Part shown: positions 8,962 to 17,533 of the stretch, piece by piece
Position numbering within the stretch: the stretch's first letter is position 1
Layout: the number at the start of each line of letters is the position of its first letter
From: Acidimicrobiales bacterium
GTDB taxonomy: Bacteria > Actinomycetota > Acidimicrobiia > Acidimicrobiales > Aldehydirespiratoraceae
Length of the DNA: 64,000 nucleotides
Direction: 5' to 3'
NCBI GenBank assembly: GCA_029246685.1
Contig: JAQWMR010000016.1
Location: 496,001 to 560,000, forward strand
Translations under genes and position numbers: made by a program
Notes under the pieces: generated by a model
Database searches by the model: none
Told to the model about the DNA's origin: nothing
What the model saw: the letters and a program-made list of their open reading frames with translations, nothing else

Positions 8962-9378
8962 TCAGAACGGGTTGCCGACGGTCTCGATGTTGAGCTGGCC
9001 GGCGAGACCGGCCGTGCGATGCACCGATGCGGCCTGCCAGATCTCTGAAGACGACATGTCGAACAGCGCTCGCCGGTTCGGGTATTTGGCGATGGCGATC
9101 TCGTCCCACAGCTCCTCGACCTGCCCGAGCGCCAGGAACGTGACGTCACCGACGAACGCTATCTCGCCGCCGTACTCCTGAATGATCTTCATCACTTCGA
9201 CGCCGTAGAGCCCGTACGCCTCGCGCCCGGTGAGATCGGTCTCGCGCCCGTCTTCGTACTTCGCCTTGTCCTTGAACTTCAGCAGGTTGACCATGAAGAT
9301 CGGACCGTCCGGGCCCGGTTCCAGCATGGCTTCCACGCGCTCTTGGCTGGTCGGCATGAGCTCGTTGACGACATCCAC
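8962..9378 (-). CDS. DUF1330-family protein
   Basis: A 138-residue protein of the dimeric alpha/beta-barrel type. GTG 9378 is chosen because AGGAG lies 7 bases upstream. The motifs GPIFMVNLLKFKDKA, YGVEVMKIIQEYGG and KYPNRRALFDM are typical of DUF1330. The biochemical role is not established for the family. It starts just downstream of a TetR gene on the same strand and converges on the acyl-CoA ligase, so it is probably regulated with fatty or aromatic acid catabolism. Confidence 0.75.
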   Translation of the reverse strand: MDVVNELMPTSQERVEAMLEPGPDGPIFMVNLLKFKDKAKYEDGRETDLTGREAYGLYGVEVMKIIQEYGGEIAFVGDVTFLALGQVEELWDEIAIAKYPNRRALFDMSSSEIWQAASVHRTAGLAGQLNIETVGNPF

Positions 9379-9388
9379 AGTGACGCTC

Positions 9389-10018
9389 CTAGGTTCTGCC
9401 CTGGAGGGCATCGACAAGCGCTTTTCTGAGCGCGTTTTCGGTCTCGATCGGCGACAGCTCGCCATGACGCCGGAACAACCCGATCGTGTCGAGCTGTGTG
9501 GCGACATCGCCAACCGCGACGGCGGTCCGGCGATCAGCCGGCGACATCGCGGCGAGCTCCGGAGCGAACTGCAGCTCGAACTGCTCTCGCATGAGCGCGC
9601 GGTTGTGCCGCAACTCGTCGTTGATCCGGGGAAGCCGAACCGCGTTCGCCATGGTCGCTCGGAACGACACTCCCTCGATCTCATGAAGACGAACGCGCAT
9701 CTCGACGAAGTCGTCGATGCGGCGGGCAAGCGGACCCTCGCCGATGGCGTGAAGCCGCGCAGTCCCGGCGCTTCGCTCTCTCGTCCGTCCGATCGCCGCC
9801 TCGAGAAGCTCACCAGGATCGCTGAAGTAGCGGTAGAGCGAGCGCAGCGAGAGACCCGAGCGCTTGGCGACCTGCTCGATCGTGGGGAAGTGCTGCTCCT
9901 CGCCGAACAGCTCGAGCACGACGTCGAGGACACTGTCGATGTTGCGCTGGCGACGCGCGACCCGGCCGTCGACGGGTCGATCGCCGTCATCGAGCTCCGG
10001 CGGATCGAGATCGGTCAT
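9389..10018 (-). CDS. TetR-family transcriptional regulator
   Basis: Predicted ligand-responsive DNA-binding repressor. The N-terminal helix-turn-helix is visible (FPTIEQVAKRSGLSLRSLYRYFSD), followed by an all-helical ligand domain ending in ENALRKALVDALQ. ATG 10018 is preferred; an in-frame TTG at 10051 would overlap the stop of the upstream GST-like gene. The gene sits between the GST-like and DUF1330 genes on one strand, so it probably controls one of these or the neighbouring acyl-CoA ligases. Confidence 0.85.
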   Translation of the reverse strand: MTDLDPPELDDGDRPVDGRVARRQRNIDSVLDVVLELFGEEQHFPTIEQVAKRSGLSLRSLYRYFSDPGELLEAAIGRTRERSAGTARLHAIGEGPLARRIDDFVEMRVRLHEIEGVSFRATMANAVRLPRINDELRHNRALMREQFELQFAPELAAMSPADRRTAVAVGDVATQLDTIGLFRRHGELSPIETENALRKALVDALQGRT

Positions 10019-10043
10019 CGGCGCCGACCGTACCAAGTCCGGA

Positions 10044-11228
10044 TCAGACAAGCGGACCCCACACTTCGAGATGCCCGTCCCGTTCCACCCGACGCAGCGT
10101 GCGCAGATCGAGGATCCCGTCGAGGCCCGCCGAGGCGAACGCGTGACGAGTCCGCTCCTGGTCTGCCTCGTTTGCCGCGGCCAGATCGTCGTGCAGCTTC
10201 TGCATCAGCCAGAACCGATACGGCATGACGCCGGTGGTCAGCTCGATGCCACGCCACGCGAAGGTGGCTGCGCCGTTGCCGACCAGGCCGCGACCACCTT
10301 CGAGGCCACGGTTCGCCGGGTTCTCGAGCCCGTTGGTGCCGGCCTCGATGTCGGGGTTCTCGTCGAGCCACTGGTTCGCCCGTTCGACGTGAGCGGTGAT
10401 CTCCGGCAGGTACTCCTCGGCGACGAACCCCATGAGCGCGATGAGCGTGTCCGGCAGCTCGGTGTCATCGATCAGCGAGCCATCGGTGTCGTACTCGTGG
10501 AGGAACGGCTCGCTGGTGGTCATTCGTTCGACCCACCGGCCGACGCGTGGCGCCCGCCGCTTGACCAACGCCATCGGCGCGGGGTCGCGGAAGAGGTGGG
10601 CCCACATCGCGGCAATGAGTCCGAAGTCGCCGATCGTCGGCTGTCCACCGAGAAGGTAGGGCTGGTCGACGAGGTGCGCGCTGAACAGGTCCAAGAACTC
10701 CTCGAACGCGGTCTCGATCAGCGGCATCGCTTCGGGCACGACGCCGAAGTTCAGCGCTGCTTTGCGCATGCGTCCGCTGTTGTGAGGGAACTGAGCCTCG
10801 GCGTCCTCTTGGGGAACTGAGGCCGGCACCAACACGCTGAACTCTGACGCAAGGAACGCGAGGTTCTCCTCGTCGAAGTTCCAGCGATAGTGCATCGCTG
10901 GCCGCAGCAGGCCCTCACCGCCGAACAGTTCGAAGACATGCCCGATCGCCAGCAGCACGGGCGATTCGGGATAGATCGAGAACTGACGGAGCGACTGGCC
11001 GTCACCCTTCTCGAAGTGGTCGATGATGTCGGCGCCGTCCTGGATGATCGTGCCGTCGGGCGTCTCGAGGCACGGGATGATCCAACGTCCGACGGTAGGA
11101 ACGATGTGGTTGAGGTAACGATCGAACCCTGGCGACTCCTCAACGAAGTCGATGCCCTGGCGCCGGAGATACGAGCGGGCCTTGCCGGTGTAGAGCGAGA
11201 CCGGAGCGCCGTAGAGCGTGTACGTCAT
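10044..11228 (-). CDS. Glutathione S-transferase-like protein
   Basis: A 394-residue protein starting at ATG 11228. The N-terminus has the thioredoxin-fold pattern of GSTs (YTLYGAPVSLYTGKARSYLRRQGIDF, then IIPCLETPDGTIIQDGADIIDHFE with the cis-Pro and SNAIL-like region). A helical C-terminal domain contains LLGGQPTIGDFGLIAAMWAH. It is about 170 residues longer than a classic GST, so it carries an extra helical C-terminal domain. Actinobacteria generally lack glutathione, so the thiol partner is uncertain. It lies between an acyl-CoA ligase and a TetR gene on the same strand. Confidence 0.7.
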   Translation of the reverse strand: MTYTLYGAPVSLYTGKARSYLRRQGIDFVEESPGFDRYLNHIVPTVGRWIIPCLETPDGTIIQDGADIIDHFEKGDGQSLRQFSIYPESPVLLAIGHVFELFGGEGLLRPAMHYRWNFDEENLAFLASEFSVLVPASVPQEDAEAQFPHNSGRMRKAALNFGVVPEAMPLIETAFEEFLDLFSAHLVDQPYLLGGQPTIGDFGLIAAMWAHLFRDPAPMALVKRRAPRVGRWVERMTTSEPFLHEYDTDGSLIDDTELPDTLIALMGFVAEEYLPEITAHVERANQWLDENPDIEAGTNGLENPANRGLEGGRGLVGNGAATFAWRGIELTTGVMPYRFWLMQKLHDDLAAANEADQERTRHAFASAGLDGILDLRTLRRVERDGHLEVWGPLV

Positions 11229-11278
11229 GACCGGCACCGTACTGTAGTGCCGCTCCAACTGGCGATTGTTGGCGGGGG

Positions 11279-12823
11279 TCAGTCGAGTGCGTCCAGGTAC
11301 TCCTGGCGCAGCGGCTTCTTGTAGAGCTTCCCGGTGGGCATGCGGGGCAACTCGTCGCGGAAGTCGATCTGGCGCGGCACCTTGTAGTGCGCGATCTCCG
11401 CCCGAGCGAACTCTCGAAGCTCCTCGGCGAGTTCCGAAGTCGGCTCGACGCCCGCGGCCGGCTGGATGACCGCATGGACGTACTCCCCCATCTCGGCGTC
11501 CGGCAGCCCGAAGACGGCCACATCGGTCACCTTCGGATGCAGCGCGAAGCACGCCTCGATCTCCTGGGGGTAGATGTTGACCCCGCCGCTGATGATCATG
11601 AACGCCGAGCGATCGGTGAGGTACAGGTAGCCATCCTCGTCGAGGTACCCGATGTCGCCGAGCTTCGACCAGTTGCCGTGCACGGGGTGGCGCGACTCCG
11701 CCGTCTTCTCCGGATCGCCGTGGTACTCGAACGGTGCCGTCTCCTGCTCGAAGTACACGAGGCCGGCCTCGCCCGCGGGCAGCTCGTTGCCGTCGTCATC
11801 ACAGATGTGGGGCACGCCCATCACGGCCTTGCCCACCGACCCTTTGTGGTCCATCCACTCCTCGCTCGTGATGAACGTGAGGCCATTGCCCTCGGTCCCC
11901 GCGTAGTACTCCTTGATGACCGGGCCCCACCACTCGATCATCTGCTGCTTCACGGCGACCGGGCAGGGCGCCGCCGCGTGGACGCAGGACTGCAGCGACG
12001 AGAGGTCGTGGCGGTTCCGCACCTCCTCCGGCAGCTTCAACATCCGGACGAACATCGTGGGCACGACCTGCGACGCCGTGATCGAGTACTGCTCGACGTA
12101 TTCGAGGTACTTCGCCTCGTCAAAGTTCTCCATGATGACGTTGGTGCCGCCGAGCTCATGCAGACCGGCACCCCACATGAGCGGCGCCGAGTGATAGAGC
12201 GGCGCGGGCGACAGGTACATGCTGGTCTCGTCCATGCCGAGCAGGAACCGCTCCAGCATCGCGATGCCGGTTCGGCCCTCGTCGTCGATCGCGAGGCCAC
12301 TCAATGGGCGGCGGATGCCCTTCGGCTGACCGGTCGTCCCCGACGAGTAGAGCATGACGTCACCGGCCGGCTCCTCAGCCAGCTTCTCGGCCGGCATGGC
12401 GCCGACCGTGTCCTCGTAGGCGAGGAACCCGTCGACCGTGCCGTCCATCATGAGGCGGCGGTCGCACTGCGGGATCAGCTCGAGCATTGCTGCCGCAGTC
12501 TCCGACTTGGCCATCGTGGTCACGAGCACGGTCGATCCGCTGTCGTTGACCAGATACGCCGCTTCCTCTGGCGACAGATACCGGTTGATCGTCGTGAGGT
12601 AGAGCCCGGACCGAAGGGCCGCCCAGAAGACCTCGTAGTAGCGAATGTGGTTCTCGGCGAGGATCGCGATGTGGTCCCCCGCCCGCAGACCCTCGGCGTG
12701 GAGCCACTGGGCCAGCTGGTTCGAGCGGTCATCGAGCTCGCGGTAGGTGACCGTCTCGCCGGTCGCGGCCATGACGATCGCGGGTTTGTCGGGGGTGGTC
12801 TGCGCAAACGTGCCGGGATACAT
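11279..12823 (-). CDS. Acyl-CoA ligase (AMP-dependent synthetase)
   Basis: A 514-residue ANL-superfamily ligase forming an acyl-CoA from a carboxylate, ATP and CoA. ATG 12823 gives the standard short N-terminus (MYPGTFAQTTPDKPAIV). Motifs in order: MLYSSGTTGQPKGI (AMP-binding P-loop), KEYYAGTEGNG, GDIGYLDEDGYLYLTDR with hinge FMIISGGVNIYPQEIE, and MPTGKLYKK with the catalytic Lys. It is closely similar in layout to the broken ligase at 7403-8952, suggesting paralogues for related fatty, aromatic or steroid acids. It is divergent from an MFS transporter. Confidence 0.92.
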   Translation of the reverse strand: MYPGTFAQTTPDKPAIVMAATGETVTYRELDDRSNQLAQWLHAEGLRAGDHIAILAENHIRYYEVFWAALRSGLYLTTINRYLSPEEAAYLVNDSGSTVLVTTMAKSETAAAMLELIPQCDRRLMMDGTVDGFLAYEDTVGAMPAEKLAEEPAGDVMLYSSGTTGQPKGIRRPLSGLAIDDEGRTGIAMLERFLLGMDETSMYLSPAPLYHSAPLMWGAGLHELGGTNVIMENFDEAKYLEYVEQYSITASQVVPTMFVRMLKLPEEVRNRHDLSSLQSCVHAAAPCPVAVKQQMIEWWGPVIKEYYAGTEGNGLTFITSEEWMDHKGSVGKAVMGVPHICDDDGNELPAGEAGLVYFEQETAPFEYHGDPEKTAESRHPVHGNWSKLGDIGYLDEDGYLYLTDRSAFMIISGGVNIYPQEIEACFALHPKVTDVAVFGLPDAEMGEYVHAVIQPAAGVEPTSELAEELREFARAEIAHYKVPRQIDFRDELPRMPTGKLYKKPLRQEYLDALD

Positions 12824-12918
12824 GCGCCTTGTATTAGTCGCTCCAGCGGACAACCGCCCCCAGCGGGCAGCCATATCTCGCTCCTCGAACGGACGTCGGG
12901 CGTTAGCGTCGGGCGGAC

Positions 12919-14097
12919 ATGGCGAACCCGTCCCTCGAGGGCAACCTCCGTCGCTACCAGCTGATCGTCGGTTCCACCTCCGCCCTCTTCTGGATCCCGA
13001 CAGGATTCCTCTTCTTCATCGATGAGTTCGGACTCGGGGCTGCCCTACGCCTCGGGGCGATCTACTACCTCGCAGTCGTGGTGTTCGAGGTGCCGAGCGG
13101 CTGGTTCAGCGACCGGATCGGCCGTGTCCCGACACTGCGCTTCGTCGCACTCTTCTGGATGGGGGCCTTCTGCGCCCTCGGGTTGGCCGAGCACTTCGCG
13201 GTCGCCGCGCTTGGCCAGGTCCTCATGGCGATCGGCTACGCCTTCCTCTCCGGGACCGACGTCACGTTCCACTTCGACTCGCTCGAGGCCCTCGGGCACG
13301 AGTCCGAGTTCGAGCGGCGCGAGGCACTGATCCGCCGCAACGGGATGCTCGTCCGGGCCGTGTCCGTCATCGCCGGCGGAGCGATGGGCATGGTGAGCTT
13401 GCGCCTTCCGTACGCCGCAGGATTCGTCGCGGCCGCGTTTCTGGGAGTGGTCACGCTTGGTTTGAAGGAACCCCCGAGACACGCCGAGCGAGGCAGCTTC
13501 GGGGCCGACCTCTCGGCCGTCGTCCGGCTCTTCCGCATCCGGCTGCTCGGCTGGATTCTCGTCTATGTCGTTTCCGAGATCATCCTCCAGCATCTCGCCT
13601 CCGAGTTCGCCGGCCCCTACCTCGCGGAGGTGCTGGGCGAGGAGCTGACCGACATCGACCGCGCACCCCTTCTCACCGGCGTCCTCGCAGCCGCCGTCGC
13701 ATTGATCGGTGCCATCTTCGTCCGGAGCGCGCCAGGCCTGCGGGATCGACTCGGCTTGGTCGGCGCCCTCACCGCGGTCGCCCTGCTTCCGACGGTCACG
13801 GTGACGACGATGGCGTTGTTCACCTCTGGCTGGGTCGTCGGACTTCTGTCGTTGCGCAATGTGCAGATCGGCATCGCCGGAGTGCTCATCCCGGCGGCCG
13901 TCGGCCAACGGGTCGCGCAGCATCAACGGGCGACGTTTCTGTCCTTCACCAGCCTCGGCGGTCGTCTCGCCTACGGAGCAGTCCTGCTCTCGTTGAGCTC
14001 CACGGCCGGATTCGCCGGCACGCTCGAATGGGCGGCCGTAATCGCGGTTGTGTCGTTCGCCGTGGTCGCCGGCTCAGCACTCGCGCTACGGGAGTAA
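12919..14097 (+). CDS. MFS transporter
   Basis: A 392-residue membrane protein with about twelve predicted helices in two halves. The loop FSDRIGRVPTLRF between helices 2 and 3 matches the MFS signature (DRxGRR-like). GTDVTFHFDSLEALG is seen in small-molecule exporters of the tetracycline-resistance-like branch. The substrate is unknown. It is divergent from the acyl-CoA ligase with a 95-base gap in which I see no clear promoter. Confidence 0.85.
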   Translation: MANPSLEGNLRRYQLIVGSTSALFWIPTGFLFFIDEFGLGAALRLGAIYYLAVVVFEVPSGWFSDRIGRVPTLRFVALFWMGAFCALGLAEHFAVAALGQVLMAIGYAFLSGTDVTFHFDSLEALGHESEFERREALIRRNGMLVRAVSVIAGGAMGMVSLRLPYAAGFVAAAFLGVVTLGLKEPPRHAERGSFGADLSAVVRLFRIRLLGWILVYVVSEIILQHLASEFAGPYLAEVLGEELTDIDRAPLLTGVLAAAVALIGAIFVRSAPGLRDRLGLVGALTAVALLPTVTVTTMALFTSGWVVGLLSLRNVQIGIAGVLIPAAVGQRVAQHQRATFLSFTSLGGRLAYGAVLLSLSSTAGFAGTLEWAAVIAVVSFAVVAGSALALRE

Positions 14098-14100
14098 CGC

Positions 14101-14541
14101 TCAGGCGCGGCGATACGCGACCGTGCGGCCGGCGTAGGCGACAAAGGCGCCGAGCCCGGTGCCGACAAGCACTCCCGCCACGTTGGCCTGCATGTCGCGC
14201 ACCTCGGCGACGCGGGTCGCCGTCACTATCTGCTGCGCGACCTCCAGCCCGAACGAGAGCGTGAGTAGAACGAGCGCTACCCCCACCAGCCCGGCTACGG
14301 TTCGCGGCACCATCACGGCGACGAACGCAATCGCGGCCCAGACGACAAGGTGTCCGAAGGCCATCGGGTCGCCCGGCACCGCGAGACCGTCGAAGAAGTC
14401 TGTCCGACGCTCGATACGACCGAGCAGCCCTGGGACGCGGTCCGACAAGGTGAGTCCGACCGTTGTGATAAGTCCGAATCCGACCGCGAGCACGCCGACC
14501 ACCCGGGAGCGGGTGACGCGGGGAAGCGGACGCGATGACAT
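14101..14541 (-). CDS. VanZ-like membrane protein
   Basis: A 146-residue protein with about four helices. The pattern DPMAFGHLVVWAAIAF, then SFGLEVAQQ...VRDMQANVAGVLVG, is the VanZ-like signature (conserved Glu-x-x-Gln, then Arg-Asp and Ala-Asn-x-x-Gly). VanZ-like domains occur in teicoplanin resistance and in many uncharacterised membrane proteins. There are no van genes nearby, so no resistance role is implied. Confidence 0.75.
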   Translation of the reverse strand: MSSRPLPRVTRSRVVGVLAVGFGLITTVGLTLSDRVPGLLGRIERRTDFFDGLAVPGDPMAFGHLVVWAAIAFVAVMVPRTVAGLVGVALVLLTLSFGLEVAQQIVTATRVAEVRDMQANVAGVLVGTGLGAFVAYAGRTVAYRRA

Positions 14542-14605
14542 GCCGTAATCGTAGGAACTCCGAACACCCAGCGTGGGTCGGCCCTGAGAACGTCCTCAGC
14601 CGGCG

Positions 14606-15559
14606 TCAGTGCGCCGCGGCGTGGGCGTCGTCCTTGTTGCCGATCGGCAATTTCGAAACAACCCCGACGACAAGCAGACCCCACGCCAATCCGAAGACGG
14701 CCGAAATGCCGGTGTTCACGAGCCACTCGAGCACGCCGGAGAACCAGCTGGAGCCGTGGACGGCCTCTTCGGCGTCGTGGACAACGGTGTAGGGCCAGTG
14801 CCAGCCGAGTTCGTCGGCACTGACGAACAGGATGTGGCCACCGACCCAGAGCATTGCGCCCGTGCCGACAACGGTCAGGACCGTGAGGAATTTCGGTGTG
14901 CCGGTCACGAGTGCCCGGCCGACTCGCTGCCCGTGCTCCGAATCACCCTCGGTCATCGCGAGGCCGACGTCGTCCATCTTCACGATCAAGGTGACGAAGC
15001 CATAGACGGCGATGGTGATCCCGATGGCCACGATCACGAGGCTGATCGCGCGAAAGACGAGAGTCTCGTCGATGACTTCCTTGAGCGAGATCACCATGAT
15101 CTCGGCGGACAGGATGAAGTCGGTTCGAATCGCACCGCTGACCGTCTCCTCTTCCGCATTCGGGCCCTTCACGGCGGCCGGCAGGTCGTGATCGTGATCA
15201 TCGCGGCAGACGGCGTGAAGGATCTTGTGGGCGCCCTCGTAGCAGAGATAGGTGCCACCAAAGATCAGGATGATCTCGACCAACGTCGGCGCGATCTCAC
15301 TGAGGAGCAGCGCGGCGGGGAGGATGAACAGCAGCTTGTTCTTGATCGAACCGGTGGCGATTCGCTTGATGATCGGGAGCTCTCGCTCAGCGGCGAGGCC
15401 GTGGACGTAGGTCGGTGTGACCGCGGTGTCGTCGACCACAAGACCGGCGGCCTTCATGCTCGCCCGACCTGCGGCCGCGCCGACGTCGTCTATCGACGCG
15501 GCCGCGAGCTTCGCAAGCGCGGCGACGTCATCGAACAGACCAACCAGACCTCCAGCCAT
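14606..15559 (-). CDS. DUF808 (YedI-like) membrane protein
   Basis: A 317-residue multi-pass membrane protein. The start MAGGLVGLFDDVAALAKLAAASIDDV and the following GRASMKAAGLVVDDTAVTP are the hallmark of DUF808. The helices around TYLCYEGAHKILH and FILSAEIMVISLKEV are also typical. The molecular function of the family is unknown. It is probably a monocistronic core gene. Confidence 0.88.
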   Translation of the reverse strand: MAGGLVGLFDDVAALAKLAAASIDDVGAAAGRASMKAAGLVVDDTAVTPTYVHGLAAERELPIIKRIATGSIKNKLLFILPAALLLSEIAPTLVEIILIFGGTYLCYEGAHKILHAVCRDDHDHDLPAAVKGPNAEEETVSGAIRTDFILSAEIMVISLKEVIDETLVFRAISLVIVAIGITIAVYGFVTLIVKMDDVGLAMTEGDSEHGQRVGRALVTGTPKFLTVLTVVGTGAMLWVGGHILFVSADELGWHWPYTVVHDAEEAVHGSSWFSGVLEWLVNTGISAVFGLAWGLLVVGVVSKLPIGNKDDAHAAAH

Positions 15560-15568
15560 CCGGGCAGG

Positions 15569-16891
15569 CTAGTGGGCCGCGCGCGGCGTGATCTCCACCG
15601 GCGTCGCGGGTCGAGCCGACAGGTCGAACGTGGTGATGTCGTTCAGGTTGACCATGTCGACGAACGGGTGAGGCTCGACCGGCTCGGCCGCCGGATCGAT
15701 CCAGATGCGCCACGCGGCAATGGCGCCGTCGGGGGGCGTGTCGACCGAGATCTGCGCTCGCGGATTCACGGCCTGGGCCATGTGCTCGAACCCTGGGGCG
15801 CTGGGCGTCTGCGTCGCGAGGCCGAGCGGGCTGCGAGGGTCGTCGTGCAGGACGGCACAGTCCGCGAGCGACACGAGGATCTCGTCATCCTCGACAGCAA
15901 CCGAGAACGCCGAGTACTCGGGCACATGCACCGGGTCGAGCTGAAGGATCTTGGCCATCGCTTCGATGTCGTCGCCTTCGATCCCCATGGCATCTCGGAG
16001 CCTGGCCACCAGCCCGGGCGCGAATGCGGCGCGGTGCTGGGGCGCGGCGTCGGCGAGGAAGTCGGCGCCCCAGTTCTCGGCCGCGGTCCAGTACGAGGCC
16101 CGCATGAGCAGATGGACGTCCATCGCGTATTCCTTGGCCTGACGAACCAGGAAGGCATGGGAGAAGTCTTCGAGCCGAAACCAAGCGAGGAGGGGGCCGG
16201 AGTAGTCGTCGAGACCGCCCGGCTCACGGGACTCACCGAGACCGAACGGGAAGCTCGCCGCCGCCGTCGTCTGCATGAACGCGAGGCTCGGGTTCGGAGG
16301 TGGCGTGGACGCTTCGTCGTCGATGAACAGGCGCCAACGGCAGTGGTGACCCGTGAACTCGTCGGGCCGGGGTGGCCGGAAAACGGGCTCGCACCGGGCC
16401 TTGGGGTTCGTCGCAGAGAACGTCGCGTCGAATGTGCGGTCCTCCATGTCGTGACACATGAGCTGGACGGTGTCGTTGTCGTTGTCCGTCATCCGCCGCA
16501 GATGGTCGTGCGGTCCACAGAATTCGGTCCAGAAGAACGCCTCCGTGTCACTCACGACCTCGAACCGAAAGTCGAGGTAGTGATCCGGTCCACCGATGTC
16601 GAACTGGATGCCCTTCGCGATCGCGGACACCGTCTGGTCCGTGACCCCGACATTGTCGAGGTTGCGACGGGTGTAGATCGGGCTGGATCCCATCCACTCG
16701 CCGTCGGCCATCGTGACCGTACCTTCCGTGCCGCCGACGCTCGCGACATGGGGCATGAACGCCCGGTCATGGAACATCGAAAGCATCTGATACTCCCGGC
16801 AGAGGCGAGCGAGGCCGGCGCGGGAGAGCCGCTCGAGGCTCCAGCCGGCGTCGAAGGGTCCGGCGTAGTCGTCGCTCAGCGATGTGGTCAT
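15569..16891 (-). CDS. Unassigned protein with two internally duplicated halves
   Basis: A 440-residue protein I do not recognise. The two halves appear homologous. DDYAGPFDAGWSLERLS...CREYQM near the N-terminus parallels DDYSGPLLAWFRLEDFS...AKEYAM near residue 230. CRWRLFID closing the first half parallels AAWRIWID closing the second. Each half also has a Glu/Asp-rich strand before an Asn-Pro-x-Ala/Arg element. There is no signal peptide or membrane segment. Its ATG overlaps the stop of the upstream molybdenum-hydroxylase fragment by four bases (ATGA), so the two are translationally coupled. Confidence 0.75.
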   Translation of the reverse strand: MTTSLSDDYAGPFDAGWSLERLSRAGLARLCREYQMLSMFHDRAFMPHVASVGGTEGTVTMADGEWMGSSPIYTRRNLDNVGVTDQTVSAIAKGIQFDIGGPDHYLDFRFEVVSDTEAFFWTEFCGPHDHLRRMTDNDNDTVQLMCHDMEDRTFDATFSATNPKARCEPVFRPPRPDEFTGHHCRWRLFIDDEASTPPPNPSLAFMQTTAAASFPFGLGESREPGGLDDYSGPLLAWFRLEDFSHAFLVRQAKEYAMDVHLLMRASYWTAAENWGADFLADAAPQHRAAFAPGLVARLRDAMGIEGDDIEAMAKILQLDPVHVPEYSAFSVAVEDDEILVSLADCAVLHDDPRSPLGLATQTPSAPGFEHMAQAVNPRAQISVDTPPDGAIAAWRIWIDPAAEPVEPHPFVDMVNLNDITTFDLSARPATPVEITPRAAH

Positions 16892-17475
16892 GCGCGTCCG
16901 AGCACGCCGCGCGGTTCCATCGGCGCGGATGACATCGGCTGATTGCGGAAGGTCAGCTCTGTGACGACGTCGCAGTCATCGAAGAGGCCCTCAGTGCCCG
17001 CGCCCGGCACGGCGAAGATCGTGTTGGTGCCGACGTCGGGGAACAGCAGCATCTCGTCGCGCTGGAACTCTTTGAGCGAGAGCACCACATTGAGTGGCTC
17101 GTAGTCGACGAACACCATCTCGGCCGCGTCCACCGCGGCGGCGCGGGTCTCCGCCAGCACCATCACGATCGCCTCTCCCACGTAGCGAACACGTCCGGAT
17201 GCGAGCCACGGTCGGACCATCGCCTGGTTGTTGAGCGGCATCCGTGGCGGGCGGGGTGCCTGATCGATGTCCGCCTCGGTGTAGACCGCAACGACGCCGG
17301 GCATGGTCTTCGCCTCGGCCGTGTTGATCTCCGTGATCTCGGCGTGGGCCACAAGTGAGCGAACAAAGACGGCGTGAAGCGCGTCGGGCGGCGCGATGTC
17401 GTCGACGTACTTGCCCCCGGTGGTCAGCAGTTCGGGATCCTCTTTCCGCGCCACGCGGGTGCCGAGCATGCTCAT
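16888..17475 (-). CDS. Orphan N-terminal fragment of a xanthine dehydrogenase/CoxL-type large subunit
   Basis: 195 residues covering only the a/b-hammerhead domain of a molybdenum hydroxylase large subunit (GTRVARKEDPELLTTGGKYVDD, HAVFVRSLVAHAEI, VGEAIVMVLAETRAAAVDAAEMVFVDYEPL) and the start of the cofactor-binding domain (LTFRNQPMSSAPMEPRGV). It then stops after LGRA. A complete subunit is about 750-800 residues, so the active-site part is missing. The stop codon overlaps the next start as ATGA, which looks like a working junction rather than random decay. It may be a truncated remnant or a stand-alone domain. No small or FAD subunits are nearby. Confidence 0.75.
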   Translation of the reverse strand: MSMLGTRVARKEDPELLTTGGKYVDDIAPPDALHAVFVRSLVAHAEITEINTAEAKTMPGVVAVYTEADIDQAPRPPRMPLNNQAMVRPWLASGRVRYVGEAIVMVLAETRAAAVDAAEMVFVDYEPLNVVLSLKEFQRDEMLLFPDVGTNTIFAVPGAGTEGLFDDCDVVTELTFRNQPMSSAPMEPRGVLGRA

Positions 17476-17511
17476 GATCGTTCTCCTCCGAAACCGACGA
17501 GCAATCTAACG

Positions 17512-17527
17512 CGGCGAAAGTTCGCCG
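17512..17527. promoter_or_regulatory. Short perfect dyad upstream of the CoxL-type fragment
   Basis: CGGCGAA-AG-TTCGCCG is a 7-base perfect inverted repeat in the gap between the enoyl-CoA hydratase gene and the fragment downstream of it. It could be an operator or a small terminator; there is no T-tract. Function is not known. Confidence 0.3.
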
Positions 17528-17533
17528 ACCGTG

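Noticed and set aside
14101..14541. Glycopeptide resistance from the VanZ-like gene
   Set aside because: No vanHAX or vanRS genes are nearby, and VanZ-like domains are common in unrelated membrane proteins.
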